Shown here one piece after another: positions 6,189-14,260 of a stretch of 64,000 nucleotides of DNA. A model generated the notes under the pieces. That model did no database searches. It was not told the DNA's origin and saw only the letters and a list, made by a program, of their open reading frames with translations. The position numbers and the translations under genes are program-made. The stretch's first letter is position 1; each line of letters begins with the position of its first letter. The DNA comes from Rickettsiales bacterium (GTDB taxonomy: Bacteria > Pseudomonadota > Alphaproteobacteria > Rickettsiales > UBA998): positions 1 to 64,000 of the forward strand of contig JAMWZD010000003.1 in NCBI GenBank assembly GCA_024304995.1, read 5' to 3'.

Positions 6189-6962
6189 TCACAACAAAAT
6201 ACGCTTCACCTTATCCAATGCATCATTCAGTGTTGGCGGCGGGTTGATGAGGATGAGTCCACTGCCCAGCGCCCGCTTGCGTTTGGAAGGGGGGAAGGTG
6301 ATGTTTTGTTGCCAGAATGCGTCTTTGAAATGGTGATGGAGCTGTTCGCACATGGAAATATGCGTATTCGCTGCCAAAATGGGATACCATAGTAAGATGG
6401 TAGCGTCATTCCACGCGGAAATAATATTGTCGCAGAAAGTGACAATCTGCTGATATTCGGGTTTTAATTCATAGCTCGGGTCAATCAGAATGAATTTTTT
6501 GGAAGCGTTGTTTTTGATGGCGCGCGCACCGTCATATCCGTCCTGTCTGGTGATGGTCACGTTTTCCCCAGTAATATATTTTTCAAGCATCAGATGTTCC
6601 TGCGGGTGCAGTTCAAACAAATGCAGATGGTCTTTCTGGCGCAGAATATGTTGCGCAATTAATGGTGATCCAGGGTAGTAATGTTTGCCATATTGCTGTT
6701 TGACGCGATGCAATATCTGAGTGTAGATATGGTGCTGGTCTAGCATTGCGGAGGATTGAATTGTTTCAATGCCCAGTTTTGCCTCACCTGTTTTCAGCGC
6801 TTCCCTGCTTTTAAGGTTATATAACCCTCTGCCTGCATGGGTTTCGATGTAATCTAATTCGCCATCCTGCGCGGTGAAATGCTGCAGCAACACGCTCAGG
6901 CAAAAATGCTTATGCACATCTGAAAGATAGCCCGCATGGTACATATGTTGGTAGGATAGCAT
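6189..6962 (-). CDS. rlmJ: 23S rRNA (adenine2030-N6)-methyltransferase RlmJ
   Basis: 257 residues. RlmJ uses S-adenosylmethionine to methylate N6 of A2030 in 23S rRNA. The family signature at the start is clear (MLSYQHMYHAGYLSDVHKH), followed by the SAM-binding ETHAGRGLY segment at about 40-48 and a catalytic motif IDPSYELK near 166-173, in place of the usual DPPYE. Length is close to the E. coli protein (280). It follows hflX by 45 bases and is the last gene of the hfq-hflX-rlmJ operon. Confidence 0.88.
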   Translation of the reverse strand: MLSYQHMYHAGYLSDVHKHFCLSVLLQHFTAQDGELDYIETHAGRGLYNLKSREALKTGEAKLGIETIQSSAMLDQHHIYTQILHRVKQQYGKHYYPGSPLIAQHILRQKDHLHLFELHPQEHLMLEKYITGENVTITRQDGYDGARAIKNNASKKFILIDPSYELKPEYQQIVTFCDNIISAWNDATILLWYPILAANTHISMCEQLHHHFKDAFWQQNITFPPSKRKRALGSGLILINPPPTLNDALDKVKRILL

Positions 6963-7007
6963 AATAGGGTTATGGCGGTATATCGCACTCAGGGCAAGTC
7001 AATTAAC

Positions 7008-8303
7008 CTAAACCATCATCTCGCGTTGCCCCACATCTGGCACGTGTCCGCAGGCGCGTTTGAAGCGTTGAATGTCCTTGAAGTTCAGCTTCACATCAAA
7101 CACAAATGCATCATCTGTCTGTTCCATCTGGTCAATCACGCCATGCTGATGCAGCCATGCCTGCGCCTTGCCGTCTCCCAGTGGGATGGTGTAGCGCACA
7201 TGTTGGAAGAATGAATCTTGCAGTTGCTTGTCAATCGCAGCGCATAAATTGTCCAGCCCTTCACCTGTGATGGCAGAAATGGCAACGGGATTTTCCGTGT
7301 AAATGCTCAATTCTCTGCGCTGCATTTCATCTGCTGCGTCAATTTTGTTCCAGACTTCAATCATAGGAGGCAATGGCTCTTTGCCATAAAGCTCTGATAT
7401 TACGTGAAGCACATCGTCTCGCTGTGCATCCGTATCATCATGCGTAATGTCGCGCACATGCAGCAAGATGTCTGCCTGTTTCACTTCTTCCAGTGTGGCG
7501 CGGAAAGCGGCGATGAGCTGTGTCGGCAGGTTGGAGATGAAACCTACTGTATCTGAGAGTAAAATATCAATGCCAGAGGGCAGGGTGACTTTTCGGGTGG
7601 TGGGGTCCAGCGTGGCAAACAGCGCATCTTCTGCATAGACATCTGCGTGAGTTAAGGTGTTAAACAGGCTGGATTTACCAGCATTAGTATATCCTACCAG
7701 TGCAATGACAGGGTATGGCACTGCATCACGCTGGTTGCGGTGCAAACCGCGCGTGCGCACTACTTTTTCCAGCAATTTCTTAATGACGCCAATGCGGTCA
7801 CGAATGATCCGTCTATCCAGCTCAATCTGAGATTCCCCAGGTCCGCCTGTGAAACCGAAGCCCCCGCGCTGCCGTTCCAGATGCGTCCATGAACGCACGA
7901 GCCTGCTTTTTTGATAATCCAGCGCGGCGAGTTCCACCTGCAATTTCCCTTCGCGGGTTTGCGCACGTTCACCAAAAATTTCTAAAATGAGTGCGCTGCG
8001 GTCAATCACCTTGGTATCAATTTTGCGTTCCAGATTTCGCTGCTGCATGGGGGTGAGGGCGCAATCAAAAATAACGACAGAGACATCTTTGGCTTTGGCA
8101 ATTTCTGAAATACGTTCAATCTGCCCTGAACCCAAAATGGTGGAAGGGCTGACATCGCGTACGGGAAAGGTCAACCCCTCGACAATGTCCAGATGGATTG
8201 CTTCCGATAAGCTCATGGCTTCTTCCAACCGCGCTTTGAGCGTGCGCGGTTGTTTCGCTGAGTCCGCTTTTATGTCAGGACAGACAACAATTGCATTAGT
8301 CAT
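7008..8303 (-). CDS. hflX: Ribosome-associated GTPase HflX
   Basis: 431 residues. The N-terminal HflX nucleotide-binding subdomain (about 1-190, containing the glycine-rich GFGFTGGPGESQIE linker at 148-161) precedes the G domain: P-loop GYTNAGKS (204-211), DTVGFI for G3 and NKID for G4. HflX binds the 50S subunit and splits stalled or hibernating 70S ribosomes. It starts 27 bases after hfq, an order conserved in many Proteobacteria, and is followed by rlmJ. Length and motifs are intact. Confidence 0.95.
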   Translation of the reverse strand: MTNAIVVCPDIKADSAKQPRTLKARLEEAMSLSEAIHLDIVEGLTFPVRDVSPSTILGSGQIERISEIAKAKDVSVVIFDCALTPMQQRNLERKIDTKVIDRSALILEIFGERAQTREGKLQVELAALDYQKSRLVRSWTHLERQRGGFGFTGGPGESQIELDRRIIRDRIGVIKKLLEKVVRTRGLHRNQRDAVPYPVIALVGYTNAGKSSLFNTLTHADVYAEDALFATLDPTTRKVTLPSGIDILLSDTVGFISNLPTQLIAAFRATLEEVKQADILLHVRDITHDDTDAQRDDVLHVISELYGKEPLPPMIEVWNKIDAADEMQRRELSIYTENPVAISAITGEGLDNLCAAIDKQLQDSFFQHVRYTIPLGDGKAQAWLHQHGVIDQMEQTDDAFVFDVKLNFKDIQRFKRACGHVPDVGQREMMV

Positions 8304-8330
8304 GCTGTCATATATAGTGCAGAAGCAGGA

Positions 8331-8639
8331 TTATGCAATCTGGAAAGAGCCGTCATCCGTAATCGTCGGAACGCCTTGCGATGCTTCTTCGTCATGCGTG
8401 ACCACACCATCTTTCTTATTATAGATCTGAAGCGGCTTGGCTGGAACAATGGTCGCAATGGAATGTTTATAGACCAGTTGCGTTTGCGGGCCGCGGCGTA
8501 GCACAAGGCAGAAATTGTCAAATCCTGTCACCAAACCCTGCAATTTCACCCCACTTGAGAGGAAAACGGTCACTTGTTGTTTTTCTTTTCGACATGCATT
8601 GAGAAATACATCCTGAATATTTTGTGATTGCTGTGTCAT
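8331..8639 (-). CDS. hfq: RNA chaperone Hfq
   Basis: 102 residues from the ATG at 8639, preferred over 8669 because AAGGA (about 8645-8649) gives normal spacing and the protein then begins like other Hfq proteins ([20 protein letters not shown]). Sm1 ([13 protein letters not shown]...FDNF) and Sm2 with the conserved [10 protein letters not shown] (Y-K-H, residues near 57-59) are present. The hexamer binds small RNAs and mRNAs. It has an acidic C-terminal tail of about 30 residues. It is first in the operon with hflX and rlmJ and is divergent from pgk. Confidence 0.95.
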   Translation of the reverse strand: MTQQSQNIQDVFLNACRKEKQQVTVFLSSGVKLQGLVTGFDNFCLVLRRGPQTQLVYKHSIATIVPAKPLQIYNKKDGVVTHDEEASQGVPTITDDGSFQIA

Positions 8640-8813
8640 CTCAGTCCTTAAATCGTTGCGGTTGCTCACCCTAATACTATTTCGGATAAATGTTAATATT
8701 GTGATAAAGCTACTTTAAATTCAAGGCGTAGTTTGATATGACAGGGAGTGTAACAACAGAATTTGTGTGGAAATATTAAAAACGCGCGCAGAATGCAACA
8801 AACGGAGAAACTC

Positions 8814-10025
8814 ATGGGAAATGAATTGCGTAATATAAATGTATCAGGAAAAACTATATTGGTGCGCATTGATGTTAATGTGCCAATGCAGGACGGGGTG
8901 ATTTCTGACGATACGCGCATTCGCCGCGCATTGCCCACTATCAAGGATTTGAGCAAGCGCGGGGCAAAGGTGGTGTTGATTTCGCATTTTGGCCGTCCGA
9001 AAGGCACGCGTGATGCAGCTTTGTCTTTAAAGCCCGTGGCAGAAGCCATTGGGCAGCAGCTTGGCGCAGAGATTCATTTTTGTGATGAAGCCACAGGTGC
9101 AAAAGCGAAAGAGGCTGTGTCTTCACTGGGAAATGGTGATGTGCTGATGCTGGAAAATATCCGTTTTTACGCAGAAGAAGAAAAAGGTGATGACGGCTTT
9201 GCCAAAGAGATTGCAGCACTTGGTGACATATATGTAAATGATGCCTTTTCCTGCTCTCACCGCGCTCATGCATCCATCGCAGGCATCCCGAAATATCTGC
9301 CCTCTTATTATGGGTATAATATGGAAGAAGAAGTCTCCATGTTGACGAAGGTATTTTCTGCACCTAAGAAGCCAGTGGCAGCACTGGTTGGTGGCTCTAA
9401 AGTTTCCACCAAAATGGATTTGTTGCAAAATCTGGTGGAGAAAGTGGATATTCTAATGATTGGTGGCGGCATGGCGAACACGTTCCTCTATGCTCAGGGG
9501 CATGATGTGGGGGCATCACTCTGTGAGAAGGATTTGAAAGATACTGCGCTGAATGTGTTGAAGAAGGCAAAAGCAGCAGGTTGCGAGATTTTGTTGCCAA
9601 CAGATGTGGCACTTTCCAAAACCTTCGCCGAAATGCCAGCAACGAAAATGGCAGCAGTCGATGCGATTGATGCCGACATGATGGCGCTGGATGTGGGCGC
9701 GGAAACCATGCTGGAATGGGCAGCAGCCATTAAACGCGCCAATACGCTCATCTGGAATGGTCCTGTTGGTGCATTCGAGATGGTGCCGTTTGACAATAGC
9801 TCATTGTTTTTAGCACGTATTATCGCGTCTGAAACACAGGCGGGCAATCTGGTGAGTGTCGCTGGAGGAGGGGATACTGTCTCTGCCCTTGCGCGTGCTG
9901 GATTGAGTGACGCGGTGACGTATCTCTCCACAGCAGGTGGTGCATTTTTGGAGTGGCTGGAAGGCAAGGAGCTGCCTGGCGTGGCTGCGGTGAGCAATCA
10001 GGAACAAGCGAAGAAAGCATCATAA
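8814..10025 (+). CDS. pgk: Phosphoglycerate kinase
   Basis: 403 residues from the ATG at 8814, supported by CGGAGA just upstream and by the family start (a few residues before NINVSGKTILVRIDVNVP); the frame is open back to 8763. It transfers phosphate between 1,3-bisphosphoglycerate and ADP in glycolysis. Visible motifs: RIDVNVP, SHFGRPKG, VNDAFSCSHRAHAS, GGSKVSTKMD, WNGPVGAFE, GGGDTVSA and the terminal LSTAGGAFLEWLEGKELPG. Length fits the bacterial family. trhO follows after 10 bases. Confidence 0.95.
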   Translation: MGNELRNINVSGKTILVRIDVNVPMQDGVISDDTRIRRALPTIKDLSKRGAKVVLISHFGRPKGTRDAALSLKPVAEAIGQQLGAEIHFCDEATGAKAKEAVSSLGNGDVLMLENIRFYAEEEKGDDGFAKEIAALGDIYVNDAFSCSHRAHASIAGIPKYLPSYYGYNMEEEVSMLTKVFSAPKKPVAALVGGSKVSTKMDLLQNLVEKVDILMIGGGMANTFLYAQGHDVGASLCEKDLKDTALNVLKKAKAAGCEILLPTDVALSKTFAEMPATKMAAVDAIDADMMALDVGAETMLEWAAAIKRANTLIWNGPVGAFEMVPFDNSSLFLARIIASETQAGNLVSVAGGGDTVSALARAGLSDAVTYLSTAGGAFLEWLEGKELPGVAAVSNQEQAKKAS

Positions 10026-10035
10026 TAAAAGACCC

Positions 10036-10902
10036 ATGTTAACGATTACGACTTTTTATCATTTCCTGCCATTGGCAGCGCATGATTTGCCAAAGCACAA
10101 AGAAATGCTGCTTGGCAAAATGATAGATGCAGAGATTAAAGGCACTATCTATGTGGCAACGGAAGGCTTTAACTCCACCTTGTGCGGTTCGGATGAAGCG
10201 ATAAAGAAATATGTCGCGTTCATTAAGGAGTATTTTGAGTGTGACTTTGAGCAAACGCTATCTTACGCTCCTTTTAATGCCTTTAGAAAGTCGAAAGTGA
10301 AAATCAAACCTACCTTGGTGAAAATTGGGGTGGAGCTGAATGACCCCGACAATGTAGGCACATATGTTGACCCCAAAGACTGGAATGATTTAATTTCGCG
10401 CGATGATGTAACGTTGATTGACACACGCAACAGCTATGAGACGTATCTTGGCACGTTCAAAAATGCGTATGACCCTGAGACACGCAAGTTCAACCAGATT
10501 ACGGATATTCTGCCAGACGAAGTGAAAGACGATAAAAAACGCAAGATTGCGACCTTTTGCACAGGGGGTATACGGTGCGAGAAATATACGGCACTCCTAA
10601 AAGAGCAGGGCTATGATGAGGTGTATCATCTTAAAGGCGGTATCCTGAAATATCTTGAAGAAACGCCAGAGGAAGAAAGCCTGTGGGAAGGGTCGTGTTA
10701 CGTGTTTGATGACCGCGTGGCAGTGAAGCACGGCTTGGAATTGGATGAGTCCGTAAGCAACTGCCCAGCTTGCGGACACACACTGCAGGCGATGGATTTG
10801 CGTTCCGTGCATTATATTCCTGGCAAACAATGCCGCCATTGCGACACATTTCCCCCTGCGAACTATGATTTGCTGGATGGCACACGCCAATATCAAAAAT
10901 AG
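10036..10902 (+). CDS. trhO: tRNA uridine(34) hydroxylase TrhO (rhodanese family)
   Basis: 288 residues. TrhO uses oxygen to hydroxylate U34 of some tRNAs, the first step towards 5-(carboxy)methoxyuridine. An N-terminal UPF0176 domain (1-100, with KGTIYVATEGFN) precedes a rhodanese domain whose active loop is C175-TGGIRC; the DTRNSYE motif is at about 129-135. The C-terminus has two CxxC pairs (CPAC and CRHC) that could bind a metal. It probably shares the pgk transcript. Confidence 0.9.
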   Translation: MLTITTFYHFLPLAAHDLPKHKEMLLGKMIDAEIKGTIYVATEGFNSTLCGSDEAIKKYVAFIKEYFECDFEQTLSYAPFNAFRKSKVKIKPTLVKIGVELNDPDNVGTYVDPKDWNDLISRDDVTLIDTRNSYETYLGTFKNAYDPETRKFNQITDILPDEVKDDKKRKIATFCTGGIRCEKYTALLKEQGYDEVYHLKGGILKYLEETPEEESLWEGSCYVFDDRVAVKHGLELDESVSNCPACGHTLQAMDLRSVHYIPGKQCRHCDTFPPANYDLLDGTRQYQK

Positions 10903-10972
10903 GCAGTTTTTGCATCTTTTTGCAAAAACATCGTTGCAAAGCGTAAATTGTTTGTGTAAAAAGGCGTTGTGT

Positions 10973-11047
10973 TCCCCGATAGCGCAGCGGTAGCGCAGTT
11001 GACTGTTAATCAATTGGTCGCAAGTTCGAATCTTGCTCGGGGAGCCA
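10973..11047 (+). tRNA. tRNA-Asn (GUU)
   Basis: Acceptor stem TCCCCGA/TCGGGGA, discriminator G, encoded CCA, D arm GCGC...GCGC, anticodon loop CTGTTAA with anticodon GTT, and T arm GCAAG-TTCGAAT-CTTGC. 75 nucleotides, complete. Confidence 0.95.
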
Positions 11048-11090
11048 TTCTTATAATACTCTCTCTAAATGATAGTTATCGTAACCATAT

Positions 11091-12119
11091 TTAGTTATCT
11101 AACACAATATCAGTGCTTGCTTCTTCATCCCAGAATTCCAGTTCCCACTCTGGCATTTCAAAACCGTCTTTAGCTTCTTTAAGCGTTGCTGGCTCTTCTG
11201 ATGGAACTGGTCTGTTTTTGAATAATTCAATAGTTGCGGTTACCATTTCAGTGTATTCAGGCACTTCAATAGCGCGAAATTTCTTTTCGGTAAGTATAAT
11301 ACGGTCTGGTTCAGCCGCATAGGACTTTGCACCTTCTATCACATCTCTATGGGATGCAATGTTTTTATGCAGCATCGGAGGAACAGTTAAATCATATGGG
11401 GCATCACTTAAAGCGTAAGTTTCCTGTGGCTTATCTTCCTTTGCAGTCACTTCTGGTGTTGCTTCAATGTGCTGCATATCTTTATTAGCTATTAAAGCAG
11501 TATCTGGGGTAATTTCTTCGCTTTCTATTGGAACGGTCACATTTTTTTTAATGTCTGAAGCTGTAAATGATGACCGCAATATGTTCTCATTCACAGGAGA
11601 TTGTTTAAAAGCAATCGGGGCAGGTTCAGTTGCAATTGGCAGAGATGGTCGCAAAGGCTGTACATTGGAAGACCTGAAAGAGGTATCACGTTCAGAAATG
11701 ATGCTTTCAAATGCCTGTTTTTTTTGAAAAACAGGCTTAGGCGGCAATTTTGAAATCACTGGTTTCGCAAGGGTATTGACTTTTTGCGCTTTTGCAACAA
11801 ATGCTTTGGAAGGTGTAGCGATTACATGTCGTGAATTTGGTGCCTGCCTGATGCGGGGTCTGTAGTTTGTTGCCTTTCTGCCTGTAGCCAAGTGCCTTCT
11901 TGATGTTCTATGTGCGATAGCAGGTATATTGCGCAGAGAATGATTGTTGATGCGGTTGCTGTGATAGTCTGATGTTGCAATAATATTCTCTTGGGCGAAG
12001 GCAAGTGTCAGGAATTGCATATTTATAACTATAAAATACAATAGGATATATAGTGCAGAACACAGCAATGAGTCCGCGTGTTTACGCCTCGCATTCTGCA
12101 TCCTGACAGATAATATCAT
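11091..12119 (-). CDS. Exported protein of unknown function, last gene of the T1SS operon
   Basis: 342 residues. An N-terminal hydrophobic segment (about 20-42, ending TLAFAQ) looks like a signal peptide or anchor; start codons at 12119 or 12101 are both possible, and the first has a GGGAAAG site upstream. The mature part is basic and Ser/His/Arg-rich at first (50-90), then Pro/Glu/Thr-rich and probably disordered, ending in an acidic tail (MPEWELEFWDEEAS). No family is recognised. The start overlaps the end of the TolC-like gene, so it belongs to the secretion operon and may be a periplasmic or surface accessory of the exporter. Confidence 0.6.
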   Translation of the reverse strand: MILSVRMQNARRKHADSLLCSALYILLYFIVINMQFLTLAFAQENIIATSDYHSNRINNHSLRNIPAIAHRTSRRHLATGRKATNYRPRIRQAPNSRHVIATPSKAFVAKAQKVNTLAKPVISKLPPKPVFQKKQAFESIISERDTSFRSSNVQPLRPSLPIATEPAPIAFKQSPVNENILRSSFTASDIKKNVTVPIESEEITPDTALIANKDMQHIEATPEVTAKEDKPQETYALSDAPYDLTVPPMLHKNIASHRDVIEGAKSYAAEPDRIILTEKKFRAIEVPEYTEMVTATIELFKNRPVPSEEPATLKEAKDGFEMPEWELEFWDEEASTDIVLDN

Positions 12120-13452
12120 ATAGCTTTCCCATATCTGTTAACACTTTAAAGTTAATCAAACTATATTCGTACTTATAATCCGTTAATTTCAGCAATGCAG
12201 CGTGAATTCTTTCCTGTAATTCTGTAAGTTGTACTACATCACCATGGTCATATTGTATTTCGCTCAAATAAACGAAAAATAGTTTTTTGCTGGCTTGTAG
12301 TTCTTTTTCCAGCAACAGCACATCCTGTTCAATAGATTCTATGCGACTATAGGCAGTGACCACATTTTTTTTTATTTCACGTTCTGCCAGTTCTTTTTGT
12401 ATATCAATTTCATTTTTCTGCATTGTAATTTTTTTGCGGCGGGCAATGGTTGCGCCTCCATCATAAAGTTTAAATGCCATGCGAACGCGCATTGAGGCAT
12501 TCTCTATAGGGCCTGTCTCTCCGCCAATATCAAAACTTTTTCGTGCCTCTCCTTCCAGATCAAATGTAGGGTATAAATTAGATTCGTTACCGCGATAGGC
12601 ATATTTTATAACGTCTTCGCTGGCTTTCAACTTTTGCAGTTCATAATTATGTTGTCTGGCAATGTCCAAAGCCTGCTCGGATTGCATGGGGATGATCAGT
12701 TCAGTTGAGAATATACCTTTGAAATAAGGTAAATCGCCTGTGATCTGTTTCAATTGCGCCATATTGTCACTGATCTGTGAATCCAGCTTTACTAATTGCG
12801 ACTCCGCCGCAGCAAGCCGCGATTCTATATATTTTACATCACCAAGATTGGCTCCCCCACCTTTTTGCTGCGCATTCACCGTTTCAAACAGTGTTTTCAT
12901 AATCTTGACGTAGCCTTTAGTGTCTGTTTTTTGCTTTTGGAGTCGTGTAATGGTAAGGTAAAGCTGAATTACATTAAACATCGTATCCTGCATTTCCTTC
13001 TTTTCTTCCCACACTGCGGATTTGGTAATTTCCTCCCTACGTTTGATTTCAGATGATGCGGCAAACCCATCAAATAATTTTTGGCGCACGGTAAAACCAT
13101 AACTATTTGGTTGGTTATAGTCTCCGCCATCTACATCTTCATCAGTGTCCACAGCAAACGGATTATTATAGGCATAGCCCGTATCTGCATTAATATCTAT
13201 AGTAGGCCTAAGCGCTGCTTCAGCTTCTTCTGTTTCATAAGCGCGTTGCAAACGTTTATTTTGCGCAAGATCAATCTCTTTACTGTTAAAGATGCCCTGC
13301 ATAATAATATCGTGTAGCGTTATGGGCGCTGGCTGTGCACTATCTGCACCATTCTCTGCGCTATGTGAAGCAGGAATAATCCAGCACAAGAAAAGTAGCG
13401 CATATATGCTATGCCAGACTCTCTTATTTAATGTTGATCGTGATGCTGCCAT
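12082..13452 (-). CDS. TolC-family outer-membrane channel of a type I secretion system
   Basis: 456 residues with a signal peptide (about 1-32, ending SHSA). The body has the two repeated OEP units: long alpha-helical hairpins (for example 115-215 and 335-420) with the usual RQKLFDGF and MRVRMAFKLYDGG strands that insert in the outer membrane barrel. It would form the outer-membrane exit duct for RTX substrates. AGAAGG precedes the start, and the gene begins 29 bases inside the end of the MotB-like gene, so expression is coupled. It is the functional counterpart of SiiC/TolC. Confidence 0.88.
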   Translation of the reverse strand: MAASRSTLNKRVWHSIYALLFLCWIIPASHSAENGADSAQPAPITLHDIIMQGIFNSKEIDLAQNKRLQRAYETEEAEAALRPTIDINADTGYAYNNPFAVDTDEDVDGGDYNQPNSYGFTVRQKLFDGFAASSEIKRREEITKSAVWEEKKEMQDTMFNVIQLYLTITRLQKQKTDTKGYVKIMKTLFETVNAQQKGGGANLGDVKYIESRLAAAESQLVKLDSQISDNMAQLKQITGDLPYFKGIFSTELIIPMQSEQALDIARQHNYELQKLKASEDVIKYAYRGNESNLYPTFDLEGEARKSFDIGGETGPIENASMRVRMAFKLYDGGATIARRKKITMQKNEIDIQKELAEREIKKNVVTAYSRIESIEQDVLLLEKELQASKKLFFVYLSEIQYDHGDVVQLTELQERIHAALLKLTDYKYEYSLINFKVLTDMGKLYDIICQDAECEA

Positions 13453-14254
13453 AGCCTTCTACTTTAGTGGCATTCTCTCTGGGAATGCTTAAACTGATGT
13501 TATTTGAGTCTATGCCTTGCTTTAATAAGGCGTTGCGTGTGTTCATAGCACGCGTGAATGATGTTTCCTTCATTTTGGTGAAAGACATATTCTGTGCAGA
13601 TCCTAGAACTGTAATATTGTAACGAGTGTTTGGCAACTGCTTGTGAATAGTGCTGATATAATGTTCCAGCTTTTCAGCAACTTCTGAAGAATACATCGCT
13701 GCCAGGTCGGCAAATTGAATCTTTATTGTACGTGCTACTGCATCATATTCTATGGTTTGTGACCCTTTTTGCTTGATGCCCACATTAAGCTGCATATCCT
13801 TGCTGAGTTCTTTGAGTTTGCTGGATAATAATTTATTGTCCTCCTGCAATGTCTTCAGCTTTTCGTCTATACCCTGATTTGTGTCTGCTTCCGACTGTTG
13901 ATTTTTCTTTACCATTTCCTGAATTTTTTCAATTTCCTCCTTTTTCAGATTTTGCAATAATTTAATGGTTTCAGATATCACATCTTCCAGCTGCTCTTTT
14001 GAAACTTCAGAATCTGTCTCCTCGCTTAGATTATCAGGATCAAGCATGGATTTGATGTTGTTCATGCCAGAAATCATTTCCTGATACTGGGATTGTTCGA
14101 CTGTTGTTACAACTTTCTTTTTAAAATCCTGTGCAAGCATATAAACGATGATAGAGGTGATCATCACAAAGAAGACGAACATGATGATGACTGCAGACAA
14201 AATATCTACAAATCCAGGCCATGCTACTGATTCTTCCTGTTCTGAATCGGACAT
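13424..14254 (-). CDS. MotB/SiiA-like proton-channel subunit with periplasmic OmpA-like end
   Basis: 276 residues. A single TM segment (17-40) starts with W-P-G-F-V-D17, where D17 occupies the place of the proton-carrying Asp of MotB, ExbD and TolR. A periplasmic coiled coil (about 85-150) leads to an OmpA/MotB-like domain (about 180-276) that could touch peptidoglycan. It pairs with the MotA-like gene six bases upstream, and both sit between the fusion protein and the TolC-like gene of a type I secretion operon, as the SiiA/SiiB pair does for the giant adhesin SiiE in Salmonella. A flagellar stator role is less likely from context. Confidence 0.75.
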   Translation of the reverse strand: MSDSEQEESVAWPGFVDILSAVIIMFVFFVMITSIIVYMLAQDFKKKVVTTVEQSQYQEMISGMNNIKSMLDPDNLSEETDSEVSKEQLEDVISETIKLLQNLKKEEIEKIQEMVKKNQQSEADTNQGIDEKLKTLQEDNKLLSSKLKELSKDMQLNVGIKQKGSQTIEYDAVARTIKIQFADLAAMYSSEVAEKLEHYISTIHKQLPNTRYNITVLGSAQNMSFTKMKETSFTRAMNTRNALLKQGIDSNNISLSIPRENATKVEGYGSITINIK

Positions 14255-14260
14255 AATTAC

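Noticed and set aside
10907-10928. Hairpin TTTTTGCA/TGCAAAAA after trhO as a terminator
   Set aside because: AT-only except one GC step pair and no T-run after it; too weak to call.
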